From: Planctomycetes bacterium GWF2_41_51 | GTDB taxonomy: Bacteria > Planctomycetota > Phycisphaerae > Sedimentisphaerales > UBA12454 | Length of the DNA stretch: 45,943 nucleotides | Assembly: GCA_001825665.1 (NCBI GenBank) | Contig: MHXZ01000048.1 | Span: 1-45,943 of the forward strand | Reading direction: 5' to 3' | Shown: in pieces, positions 7,943 through 14,951 of the stretch | Position numbering within the stretch: the stretch's first letter is position 1 | Layout: every line of letters begins with the position of its first letter | Program-made: the position numbers and the translations under genes | Notes under the pieces: model-generated | Seen by the model: only the letters and a program-made list of their open reading frames with translations | Database searches by the model: none | What the model was told of the DNA's origin: nothing

Positions 7943-8569
7943 ATGAATAAGTCCGCTAAAAAATTTAATAAACTCGGAGTTTTTTTTACACTTATTGTAA
8001 CAATCGGCTTTCTCTTTTGCGCATTAGCATGGAATAATCTTTGGAAACCGCCTGACACTGCTTCCGCCAAAGACATCCGGAAAAATATTCAGAATACATT
8101 TTTAAATTTACAGACCATTTCCCTCGCTCAAACTGAATATAAAAAAACTGATTGGGACAACGATGGCAAAAATTTATATGCAAAATATTATATTCATCTT
8201 TGGACTTCTGTTAGCACAACAAGCGAACCGATAAAGGTCAAACTTATCCCTAAAAAGCTCGCCTTTGCCATTGAAGCTGCAAGAGCGATTGACGGTTATT
8301 ATTTTATTGATTTACATGATACGCGACTTGCCGACAATCAATTGCAGCCGCTTGATTATGAAAAGCAGTGGGCAATTCTCGCAATGCCGCCAAATGAAAG
8401 CCAAAATCAAGTTTTATATTTTCTTGCTGACAATTCCGGAAACATTTTCGTTCAGCTTTCTAAATACATTTCACCTGAATATATTGAAAGTCCCATCGCT
8501 AATGGCTGGACCAAAATCGAAACGATTCAGCAATTAAATGATTTTCTAAATAGTTCACTCCAAAAATAA
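7943..8569 (+). CDS. Membrane-anchored unknown protein, DUF2950-like in pattern
   Basis: A 208-aa protein whose ATG directly follows the stop of the radical SAM gene, so it is the last gene of the operon. One N-terminal hydrophobic helix (VFFTLIVTIGFLFCALAW) anchors a soluble domain that should face the periplasm. The order of short motifs, TEYKKTDWDNDGKNLYA, later AIEAARAIDGYYFIDL, then WAILAMPP and YFLADNSGNIFVQL, resembles the family often called DUF2950 or pilin-like proteins of planctomycetes. In those, a DxDxDG-like segment is followed by GYYF and an A-x-P...F-x-x-x-x-x-G-x-I-x end. The match is by eye and weak. No catalytic residues are evident. Its role in the operon is unknown; by position it may belong to the complex that holds or displays the small peptides. 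Confidence 0.7.
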   Translation: MNKSAKKFNKLGVFFTLIVTIGFLFCALAWNNLWKPPDTASAKDIRKNIQNTFLNLQTISLAQTEYKKTDWDNDGKNLYAKYYIHLWTSVSTTSEPIKVKLIPKKLAFAIEAARAIDGYYFIDLHDTRLADNQLQPLDYEKQWAILAMPPNESQNQVLYFLADNSGNIFVQLSKYISPEYIESPIANGWTKIETIQQLNDFLNSSLQK

Positions 8570-8659
8570 TAGCATCATTAGCCTAAACTCTTAATTGTTT
8601 GACGTATAATGTCGCAGCCTTCCATACGGCATCTTTGCTGATTTATTTATATATAATTG

Positions 8660-8687
8660 TTGATAGACAAAACAAATTATGTATAAT
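8660..8687 (+). promoter_or_regulatory. Candidate sigma-70-type promoter for the LacI-family gene
   Basis: TTGATA at 8660-8665 and a perfect TATAAT at 8682-8687 are separated by 16 bases, in the AT-rich 254-base gap between the operon end and the regulator gene. Transcription from here would give a leader of about 130 bases. No clear operator palindrome for autoregulation was seen. Assignment rests on consensus match alone. Confidence 0.5.
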
Positions 8688-8823
8688 TAAAGGCGTATCT
8701 GTGGTTAGACTCGCTGTATCTTCAATCTCAATTTTTTAATCCGCAAATATTACTATTGCAGAATTTGAATGAAATGCGCTGTGTTGAAGCGAATCAATTA
8801 GCTATATTATTAAGGATTACAGT

Positions 8824-9861
8824 ATGGCCGTTACATTAAAGGAGATTGCAAAAGAGGCCGGTGTTTCGCCGAGTACCGCCTCCCATGCTATACGAGGGAT
8901 ACATCCCGGAAAACGGGCATTGTCCGAAAAAACAATTCAAAAGGTTCGTGAAGTTGCTGAAAAATTGGGTTACAGACCAAATCTTCTTGCCGCCGGACTT
9001 GCCAGCAATAAAACTTTTACAATTGGGGTACTCGTTGCCGCTTTGAGAGGAAATTTTTACGAACGAATTCTCGAAGGCGTTACTGAAGTGATACATCCAA
9101 ATTTTACTCCCCTGCTTGCGATTCATAATTTTCAGCCGGACCGGGAAAGAAAAGAAATTGAAGTATTTATCGGAAAGCATGTCGATGGAATAATCGCGGC
9201 TTATTCAGGAAAGCCGGAAAATCTTGCTATTTACAATGAACTTCGGGACATCCATAAAATCCCGCTCGTACTTGTTGACCGCGGTATCCCGAACTTTGCA
9301 AATCACGTCGTTCGCAGTGACCATTATCTTTCGACATATCTTGCTGTCCGTGAATTGGAAAAACTCGGACACAAAAATATTATTTTCGCGCTCACCGACA
9401 GAGAAACTGAAAGCACCAAAATGCTCATTGATGGCTATAATGGCGCTATATCTGAAATGGGGCTCAAAGCATCATCTGATATTTTCTACAAAAAAATTCC
9501 GTCATTGTCTACAACTGAAATGAAAAGTTTCGCCCAGAACATTATCGATTATATCAGTTCCCGAAAACCCCGGACAACTGCGCTGCTGCTTCAGACAGAC
9601 TGGCTCGCGTATGAAGTTCTGGCAGTTTGTCAGGACAGAGGCATTAAAGTACCGCAAGACCTTTCCATAATGGGCATAGAAGACAGCGACCCAAGTTCAT
9701 TGCCCTGCATCAGTCTCAGTACTGTAAGCGTGGAGCCTAATGAAATCGGAAGACGTGCGGCCGATTTGCTCATTAAAATTATAAATGATGAGAAAACGGA
9801 CGACCGGCTGTTGCTTATCAAACCATCTGTGATTCTTCGCAAAACCACAAGACAATTATAG
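8824..9861 (+). CDS. LacI-family transcriptional regulator
   Basis: A 345-aa protein of normal LacI/GalR length. Residues 1-60 form the helix-turn-helix and hinge: VTLKEIAKEAGVSPSTASHAI, then LGYRPNLLAAGLAS. The rest is the periplasmic-binding-protein-like effector domain (FTIGVLVAALRGNFYERILEGV, VDGIIAAYSG, IPLVLVDRG, a substrate-side ...YNGAISEMG, and the closing segment DLSIMGIEDSD...LSTVSVEPNEIGRRAADLLI). Such proteins bind palindromic operators and respond to a sugar or sugar-derived ligand. It follows the peptide/radical SAM operon on the same strand but is separated by 254 bases with its own likely promoter. Its target could be that operon, the sugar-use genes at the start of the window, or something elsewhere; the sequence does not decide. 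Confidence 0.93.
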   Translation: MAVTLKEIAKEAGVSPSTASHAIRGIHPGKRALSEKTIQKVREVAEKLGYRPNLLAAGLASNKTFTIGVLVAALRGNFYERILEGVTEVIHPNFTPLLAIHNFQPDRERKEIEVFIGKHVDGIIAAYSGKPENLAIYNELRDIHKIPLVLVDRGIPNFANHVVRSDHYLSTYLAVRELEKLGHKNIIFALTDRETESTKMLIDGYNGAISEMGLKASSDIFYKKIPSLSTTEMKSFAQNIIDYISSRKPRTTALLLQTDWLAYEVLAVCQDRGIKVPQDLSIMGIEDSDPSSLPCISLSTVSVEPNEIGRRAADLLIKIINDEKTDDRLLLIKPSVILRKTTRQL

Positions 9862-9913
9862 CATATCCTTTTGGTTTGCGGCATTTCAGACGCCAGGTTA
9901 ATCGTGGTTTGAA

Positions 9914-11206
9914 TTATTTCGTGATTCGTTTTGTCAACTCAACAAGCTGTGCCTGAATTTTATTGTCGGATTGTTCCAGTTCCGCAATTTTCCCGCAGGC
10001 GTGCATTACTGTTGTGTGATCGCGCCCGCCGAGATGTCCCCCGATTTCCTCGAGACTGTGGCTTGTTAAACTCCTCGCAAGATACATGCAAACCTGCCGC
10101 GGCATCGTAATGCTCTGGCTGCGCTTTTTGCTCTGTAAATCTGCCGGCCGAACATCATAATAAGCTGTTACTGCTTTGATGATGTCTGTAATTGTGATGT
10201 TTCTGTCGTTTGTTTCTTTATCGCCAAGCGCAATTCGCGCAAATTCTTTTGTGATTTCCTGTTCGCCGCCGCCGACAAGAGCGTACAGCGTTGTCAAAGC
10301 GCCCTCAATTTCACGGATATTCGCTTTTACCTTCGATGCGATATATTCCGCTGCATCATCGGTAATTTTCATTCCGCGCAGTTTCGCTTTTTTCTGTACT
10401 ATCGCGATTCTCGTTTCGTGAGTCGGCGGGTCAATTCTTGCTACAAGGCCGCATTTGAATCTGCTTGTCAGTCTTTCCGGAAGTGTCGGTATCTCACCAG
10501 GCGGAGCATCGGCGCTTAATACGATTTGACTGCGGTTTCCGTAGAGAGCATTGAACGTATGAAAAAATTCTTCCTGGCTTTGGTCGCGCTCGCGCAGAAA
10601 CTGAACATCGTCTATCACAAGCAAATCAACCGTCCTGAATTGATTCTTAAATTGCGGCAGCGTTCCCGCTTCGATTGCGTTGATGAACCGATTGACGAAC
10701 TCATCACAGCTTATGAATTGAATCTTCGCGTTTGGTTTGCTCAATTGCGTCTCTCGGCATATCGCGTGCAGCAGGTGTGTCTTGCCAAGCCCGACCGTGC
10801 CGTAAATGAAAAGCGGATTATATGTTTTGCCCGGCGAATTGCTCACCGCAACGCAGCTTGCGTGCGCCAGACGATTGCAAGGACCCACAACAAAATTATC
10901 GAACGTATAATCCGGATGAAGTTTCAGCGGAATTGCAGAACGGCCTGTCTGTTCGTTTTTATTTTCGCTCTCAAACTTTATCGATACAAGATGACCCGTG
11001 ATTTGCTGCGCTGCCAGCGTAAAACTGCTGACACAGACATCCTGCAGAAAGCTTGCGCTTTGATTATCAGGACAGGCTATTTCGAGCTGTCCGCCGTTGA
11101 AGTTTTTATATTTTAATGTATTAAACCAGCTTCTGCTGTTCACTGGGTCGAGTACCTTGACCCGTTCAATTATCGCTTCAAATATTTCACTTGAGTTTTT
11201 CGCCAA
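9914..11206 (-). CDS. dnaA: Chromosomal replication initiator protein DnaA
   Basis: A 430-aa DnaA. Domain I is at ~1-85, there is a very short linker, and the AAA+ domain starts near residue 95 with Walker A GTVGLGKT (136-143; Thr where many have Gly), Walker B LLVIDDVQFL and sensor segments. The C-terminal DNA-binding domain carries the signature RDHTTVMHACGKI. It binds DnaA boxes and melts the origin as an ATP complex. The start is TTG at 11206: a GAGGAAG ribosome site lies 4-7 bases upstream on the minus strand and no ATG fits the domain I start. There is no dnaN or other origin cluster beside it, and no row of DnaA boxes. One box with a single mismatch (TTAACCACA, 11247-11255) lies just upstream and might serve autoregulation. 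It is convergent with the LacI-family gene. Confidence 0.96.
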   Translation of the reverse strand: MAKNSSEIFEAIIERVKVLDPVNSRSWFNTLKYKNFNGGQLEIACPDNQSASFLQDVCVSSFTLAAQQITGHLVSIKFESENKNEQTGRSAIPLKLHPDYTFDNFVVGPCNRLAHASCVAVSNSPGKTYNPLFIYGTVGLGKTHLLHAICRETQLSKPNAKIQFISCDEFVNRFINAIEAGTLPQFKNQFRTVDLLVIDDVQFLRERDQSQEEFFHTFNALYGNRSQIVLSADAPPGEIPTLPERLTSRFKCGLVARIDPPTHETRIAIVQKKAKLRGMKITDDAAEYIASKVKANIREIEGALTTLYALVGGGEQEITKEFARIALGDKETNDRNITITDIIKAVTAYYDVRPADLQSKKRSQSITMPRQVCMYLARSLTSHSLEEIGGHLGGRDHTTVMHACGKIAELEQSDNKIQAQLVELTKRITK

Positions 11207-11391
11207 TTCGCTTCCTCACTGTATATTTAAAAAAATCACGTCAAATTTAACCACAAAGACGGATTTTTTATCATTTGAATTATTTTAATAGCCTGACGTG
11301 CCATCCATGACGGCATAAAAATACTGCTAAAACCCGATTTTGTCAAAACAAAAATGATTTTAGCTTACCGGAGAATACTTTGAACTTTTAG

Positions 11392-11718
11392 TTATATCGG
11401 GCTTATTGTTTGTCCTTCTGTCCTTGCAGTTTCAATTATGGCACTCGATGTATCGTTTTGCCATTGTTGTCTGCCGCAGGCGATAGGTTCAATTCTGCTG
11501 TCAACTCTTGCTGCTATCTGCCAAAGTTTTTTCACCTGCGCTCTGGTAACGCCGATATCAAAATCGGTTGATACCACAATTAAGTCTATATCGCTCAACT
11601 CGTTAGCACAACCTGTTGCGTATGATCCGAAGACCACGCCGAAGTTTATGTTCAGCCCGGATTCTGAAAGTTTGGCCAAATATTTTTTTACACCATTTAT
11701 AATTGCCGGCTGTACCAT
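11392..11718 (-). CDS. MNT-type nucleotidyltransferase (partner of HEPN protein)
   Basis: A 108-aa minimal nucleotidyltransferase of the DNA polymerase beta fold. The diagnostic motif is GSYATGCANELSDIDLIVV (G-S-x10-D-x-D), with metal ligands in DID. Small proteins of this kind act as antitoxins to HEPN-domain toxins, in the best-studied cases by adding AMP groups to a Tyr of the toxin. The gene overlaps the end of the upstream HEPN gene by 22 bases, on the same strand, which is the standard order for a HEPN-MNT pair. Product lengths fit the family. It ends 186 bases upstream of the dnaA start, with which it is co-oriented. Confidence 0.87.
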   Translation of the reverse strand: MVQPAIINGVKKYLAKLSESGLNINFGVVFGSYATGCANELSDIDLIVVSTDFDIGVTRAQVKKLWQIAARVDSRIEPIACGRQQWQNDTSSAIIETARTEGQTISPI

Positions 11719-12077
11719 TCCAAAACCTCTTTAGTATTTTTTAAATATTCCTTTGCTTCCTGATTCGAAATTTCAGGCAAGCTGGGAACCGGATATCTGC
11801 CTTCAAGGTTGAACTGATTCATTTCCGCAAGAAAATCAATATTCTCTTCTGAAAGCTCCAAACCAGCTATTTCTGACAATCTAACAAGATTGTGCAATTT
11901 AGGTGCAATTTTCCCTGTGTTTTTGCATACGTGAGCTTTTAGGATTTTTTCAAGAGACAAATGTGCGAAAAAAAGCCCGTGACGAACTTTATTACCGGTT
12001 ACTAATTGTTCGGCTGCCTGCCAGTCTTCCGCTGCGCCGCTTTTCCAGTATTTAATTTGTTCAAGAATATCAACCAT
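11697..12077 (-). CDS. HEPN-domain protein (partner of nucleotidyltransferase)
   Basis: A 126-aa all-helical protein of the PF05168-type HEPN family, shown by EDWQAAEQLV, GLFFAHLSLEKILKAHV (the helix with the Lys of EKxLKA), LHNLVRL and the late EGRYPVP. HEPN proteins are often RNases. I do not see a convincing R-x4-6-H catalytic motif in the expected late position, so this one may be inactive as an RNase or act through another residue. It is first in the pair and reads into the nucleotidyltransferase gene with overlap, supporting a toxin-antitoxin or nucleotide-transfer role. The AAGG-containing ribosome site before its ATG is good. Confidence 0.85.
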   Translation of the reverse strand: MVDILEQIKYWKSGAAEDWQAAEQLVTGNKVRHGLFFAHLSLEKILKAHVCKNTGKIAPKLHNLVRLSEIAGLELSEENIDFLAEMNQFNLEGRYPVPSLPEISNQEAKEYLKNTKEVLEWYSRQL

Positions 12078-12237
12078 TTTACCGACCTTTTGAAACTATA
12101 TCTTAAGTCAAATTCATTTTTCCTGCAATGATAAAATACTGCATCGAAATAGTCTTGCTTTTGCATTTTGATATTTTATTTTTATGTAAATTTGGTAAAA
12201 TAGCGGTTTTAACGTCAACTGTTACTTTGGAGTTTCT

Positions 12238-13161
12238 ATGGGAATTTTTACTAAAACTCTCGACTACTTAAAAGGCCACCTCGGCAAGACGCGAGATAAG
12301 ATTAAATCTTCGCTGCAGAGCATTTTAACCTTTGGCCGGGATATCGATGATGAGCTTCTTGAACAGCTTGAAGAAACTCTCGTTAGTGACGACATCGGCG
12401 TCGAAACAACTGAAAAACTCATCGCCGACCTGCGAGAAGCTTATAAAAATAAGAAGATACAGAAGACCGAAGACATTATTCCTTTCCTGAAAGAGCACAT
12501 AAAAAGCTATTGGCCCCGGCAGGACAGCAAATTAAATATTTCTCCATCCAAACCGACGGTAATTCTCATTGCCGGCGTCAACGGCAGCGGCAAAACAACC
12601 AGCATCGCAAAGCTGGCGTATATGCTCAGTCGAAACAAAGAAAAGGTTATTGTCGCCGCATGTGATACTTTCCGCGCCGCGGCAGTCGAGCAGCTCACCA
12701 TCTGGTCGGAGAGAATCGGCGTTGAAATTGTCAAGCACGCCCAGAATTCCGACCCCGCCGCAGTTGCCTACGATGCCTGCGCAGCCGCACTTGCCCGCAA
12801 AGCAGATTATCTAATTCTCGATACCGCTGGAAGACTGCACACCCAGAAAAATTTAATGAAGGAACTCGAAAAAATTCGCGACGTCGTTGTAAAACAGATT
12901 CCATCCGCGCCGCATGAAGTTTTGCTTGTGCTCGATGCGACAACAGGCCAGAACGCAATCGCACAAGCCAAGATGTTCACACAGTCAGTAAACGTCTCCG
13001 GCATTTTCCTTGCCAAACTTGATGGCACCGCGCGAGGCGGCATCGTCATCGCGATTAAAGACCAGCTAAATATCCCGGTCAAATTTATCGGACTTGGCGA
13101 ACAGCCAGACGATATTGCGGAATTCGACCCTGCTACATTTGTAGATGCGCTGTTCAATTAG
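12238..13161 (+). CDS. ftsY: Signal recognition particle receptor FtsY
   Basis: A 307-aa SRP GTPase. The N-terminal helical N domain (~1-95: LKGHLGKTRDKIKSSL, DELLEQLEETLVSDDIGVETT) is followed by the G domain with P-loop GVNGSGKTTSIAKLA, the DTFRAAAVEQL motif, LDTAGR, the AKLDGTARGG segment and GLGEQPDDIAEFDP at the end, all typical of FtsY rather than Ffh, which would have an M domain after this point. The acidic A domain of E. coli FtsY is missing, as in many bacteria. It docks ribosome-SRP complexes at the membrane for co-translational insertion. A TTGGAG ribosome site precedes the ATG. Confidence 0.96.
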   Translation: MGIFTKTLDYLKGHLGKTRDKIKSSLQSILTFGRDIDDELLEQLEETLVSDDIGVETTEKLIADLREAYKNKKIQKTEDIIPFLKEHIKSYWPRQDSKLNISPSKPTVILIAGVNGSGKTTSIAKLAYMLSRNKEKVIVAACDTFRAAAVEQLTIWSERIGVEIVKHAQNSDPAAVAYDACAAALARKADYLILDTAGRLHTQKNLMKELEKIRDVVVKQIPSAPHEVLLVLDATTGQNAIAQAKMFTQSVNVSGIFLAKLDGTARGGIVIAIKDQLNIPVKFIGLGEQPDDIAEFDPATFVDALFN

Positions 13162-13214
13162 ATTTTATAAAGTATGGTATTTTGCCAAACCAGATAATTG
13201 AAGGATGAATGTAA

Positions 13215-13445
13215 GTGACAAAATTTGTTTGTACATTTATTTTAATTTTCTTTGCGAAATTGGATGCAACGTATTCAGATGTGAACATTGCGCAAGCGGA
13301 AAAATTTCCTGAAAAAAAAGAAATCGGGGATGCTAATCAAAACGACCCTATTTATCAGTACGAACTTGGTGCGAAGTATTACTATGGCAAAGAAGTCCGG
13401 CAGGATTATAATGAAGCATTTAAATGGTTCCTTAAATCAGCATAA
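13215..13445 (+). CDS. N-terminal fragment of the Sel1-repeat protein
   Basis: This is the 76-codon piece ahead of the in-frame TAA. It starts with a hydrophobic export-type segment (KFVCTFILIFFAKLDATYS) and holds the first half of a Sel1 repeat (YQYELGAKYYYGKEV, YNEAFKWFLKSA). The start is the ATG-equivalent GTG at 13215, behind a weak AAGGA site. If the stop is real this would be a short secreted peptide with no complete repeat and probably no function of its own. Confidence 0.5.
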   Translation: MTKFVCTFILIFFAKLDATYSDVNIAQAEKFPEKKEIGDANQNDPIYQYELGAKYYYGKEVRQDYNEAFKWFLKSA

Positions 13446-13658
13446 CAGGGAGATTCTGATGCGCAATTTAATTTGGGAGTAATGTATGCCGAGGGTCATG
13501 GAACGATAAAGAATTATACCAAAGCCATAAAGTGGTATAAAAAATCCGCGCAACAGGGAGATTCTGATGCGCAATTTAATTTGGGAGTAATGTATGCCGA
13601 GGGTCGTGGAACAACAAAAAATTATACTCAGGCCGTAAAGTGGTATAAAAAATCCGCG
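13443..13658 (+). repeat. Two near-identical 108-bp tandem units in the Sel1 gene
   Basis: Units 13443-13550 and 13551-13658 each encode one 36-residue Sel1 repeat. Their first ~54 bases are identical except for the first base (T against C), the change that creates the stop codon in unit 1. A third, more diverged unit begins at 13659. The similarity suggests a recent unit duplication. Confidence 0.85.
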
Positions 13659-14426
13659 CAACAGGGTAATTCGGATGCACAAAGCAATCTTGGCATAATG
13701 TACGTTTACGGTCATGGAGTCCCGCAGGATTATAATGAAGCATTCAAATGGTTCAGTAGATCAGCCAAACAGGGCGATTTTACAGCGATGTCTAATCTGG
13801 GGGTGGCATACCAAAATGGTCAGGGAGTAGCAAAAGATCCAAATAAAGCGCTCGAGTTACTTCAAAAATCCGCAGACGCAGGCGATGTTGTTGGAATGAG
13901 CAATTTAGGGATGAATTATAAATATGGTCACGGTGTCCGACAGGATTATGAGAAAGCATTAAAATGGCTTACCAAAGCCGGTTTGCAGGGTGATTCAGAT
14001 GCACAATACGTTTTGGGCACTATGTACTACGAAGGTAAAGGAGTTGAGCGGAATTATCAAAAGGCTGCTGAATGGTTCATTAAATCCGCCGAGCAGGGAG
14101 ACATAGATTCACAATTCAATCTCGGCACAATGTATTATGAAGGCCAAGGAGTCGAGAAAGATTACTTTAAAGCATTAACCTTGTTCACTAAACCTGCCTA
14201 TCAATCAAATGCAAATGCACAGATTAATCTCGGTTTAATGTATGCTAAGGGCAAAGGAGTTCATAAAGATAACATTGAAGCGTATAAATGGTTTTTGCTA
14301 GCAGAAATGAATGGAAAGGATGCTTCCGCTTATAAAAAATTACTTGAAATGGTTTTGAAACCGGCTGAAATTAAGAAAGCACAAACAAGAGCAAAAACTT
14401 TTCTTCAAAATGAAAAGAAACAATAG
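13473..14426 (+). CDS. Sel1-repeat protein, downstream part
   Basis: This is the 317-codon remainder, in phase with the fragment above. Coordinates begin at a TTG; an ATG follows at 13482, but neither has a convincing ribosome site, as expected if translation once came from upstream. It contains about eight Sel1 repeats (for example AQFNLGVMYAEGRG, AQSNLGIMYVYGHG, SQFNLGTMYYEGQG) ending in an AYKWFLLAEMNG cap and a charged tail. Without the signal peptide of the first part the product would stay in the cytoplasm. Confidence 0.6.
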   Translation: MGVMYAEGHGTIKNYTKAIKWYKKSAQQGDSDAQFNLGVMYAEGRGTTKNYTQAVKWYKKSAQQGNSDAQSNLGIMYVYGHGVPQDYNEAFKWFSRSAKQGDFTAMSNLGVAYQNGQGVAKDPNKALELLQKSADAGDVVGMSNLGMNYKYGHGVRQDYEKALKWLTKAGLQGDSDAQYVLGTMYYEGKGVERNYQKAAEWFIKSAEQGDIDSQFNLGTMYYEGQGVEKDYFKALTLFTKPAYQSNANAQINLGLMYAKGKGVHKDNIEAYKWFLLAEMNGKDASAYKKLLEMVLKPAEIKKAQTRAKTFLQNEKKQ

Positions 14427-14602
14427 CAGCTCAAAAGTCCAAATGGCTTCGCTCGAAATGACAAAAAATCTCAGTAAATCAGGCATACAAAGGAGTAAGA
14501 GCATAAGTGCCTTATCAGCACTGAAAGGCGGTTAGAAATCAGCATTTTTTTTAATGTAACTACTTCAAATACAAGATCTTATCATTATTTATGACCTTTT
14601 TT

Positions 14603-14631
14603 TTGCTTTTTCGAGATTTATTTGCTATAAT
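14603..14631 (+). promoter_or_regulatory. Strong-looking sigma-70-type promoter of the small unit
   Basis: TTGCTT at 14603-14608 and TATAAT at 14626-14631 stand 17 bases apart, the ideal spacing. Transcription would begin near 14638, about 48 bases before the small ORF. This is among the best promoter matches seen in the window. Confidence 0.6.
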
Positions 14632-14685
14632 GCACTCACAATTGATGTTTGATAATTGATATTTGATTATTGGGGATTGATAAAG

Positions 14686-14790
14686 ATGGCAAAAATCAGA
14701 AGTTTTTATTACACAATTTGGCTTCCGTTTACTTTCAATAAGAGACGCATTCTGTTGCTTGCCGTCGCCAGTTATATTGCTTTATGTTAA
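14686..14790 (+). CDS. Possible 34-aa membrane microprotein or leader peptide
   Basis: The ATG at 14686 follows GGGGA at 14672-14676 (9-base spacing) and opens 34 codons ending in TAA. The product starts MAKIRSFYYTIWLPFTFNKR, then has one short hydrophobic stretch (ILLLAVASYIALC). It sits between a good promoter and a good terminator, so the RNA is very likely made; whether the peptide matters is unknown. It could be a single-helix microprotein, a leader peptide controlling the downstream terminator ahead of hldD, or an incidental ORF in a small RNA. Confidence 0.4.
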   Translation: MAKIRSFYYTIWLPFTFNKRRILLLAVASYIALC

Positions 14791-14827
14791 TTCGCGCAGT
14801 TTGCGCCCGGTGATAAAAACCTCCTTA

Positions 14828-14856
14828 GCCGACTTCAAACAGTCGGCCTTTTTTTT
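14828..14856 (+). terminator. Intrinsic terminator of the small unit upstream of hldD
   Basis: Six-pair stem GCCGAC/GTCGGC (14828-14833 with 14842-14847), an eight-base loop, then C and eight T. A second small hairpin (GCGCA/TGCGC) lies about 30 bases upstream. It ends the small RNA and could also act as an attenuator for hldD, 95 bases downstream. Confidence 0.8.
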
Positions 14857-14951
14857 GCGCAAATCTTTCAATTGACAATCATCTGTTTTTTTCATACCTT
14901 TAACTGATCATTTTAATCAGTGTAATCAGCGATTATTTATAGGTTCCATTT

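Larger units (their letters stand above)
13215..14426 (+). pseudogene. Sel1-repeat protein gene interrupted by a single in-frame stop
   Basis: The whole reading frame from 13215 to 14426 stays in one phase and encodes a signal-peptide-like N-terminus followed by about nine ~36-residue Sel1 (TPR-like) repeats with the pattern A-x-x-N-L-G-x-M-Y-x-x-G-x-G. At 13443-13445 a TAA interrupts repeat 1. The equivalent codon in the nearly identical next repeat, 108 bases on (13551-13553), is CAA, so one C-to-T change explains the stop. Sel1 proteins are adaptor scaffolds, often in envelope signalling. The gene may be a recent pseudogene, be read through, or contain a base-calling error; the intact frame on both sides favours a very recent event. 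Confidence 0.7.
14427..14951. other. 525-base gap holding a small transcription unit
   Basis: Apart from the candidate promoter, 34-codon ORF and terminator listed separately, the first ~170 bases hold a degenerate dispersed-repeat piece (GGCTTCGCTCGAAATGAC near 14444) and AT-rich sequence without a supported gene. The last ~95 bases before hldD contain no clear promoter of consensus quality, so hldD may depend partly on read-through. Confidence 0.5.

Noticed and set aside
10526-11116. Long plus-strand ORF (196 codons) inside dnaA
   Set aside because: It lies entirely antisense to a clear dnaA with intact motifs and its product has no recognisable features.
11207-11391. Possible replication origin next to dnaA
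   Set aside because: Only one DnaA box with a mismatch (TTAACCACA) was found and no AT-rich repeat array, and dnaN is absent; a single box is better explained as autoregulation or chance.
13443-13766. Regular 108-bp repeats as a CRISPR-like array
   Set aside because: Units are contiguous, in frame, and encode Sel1 repeats; there are no spacers.
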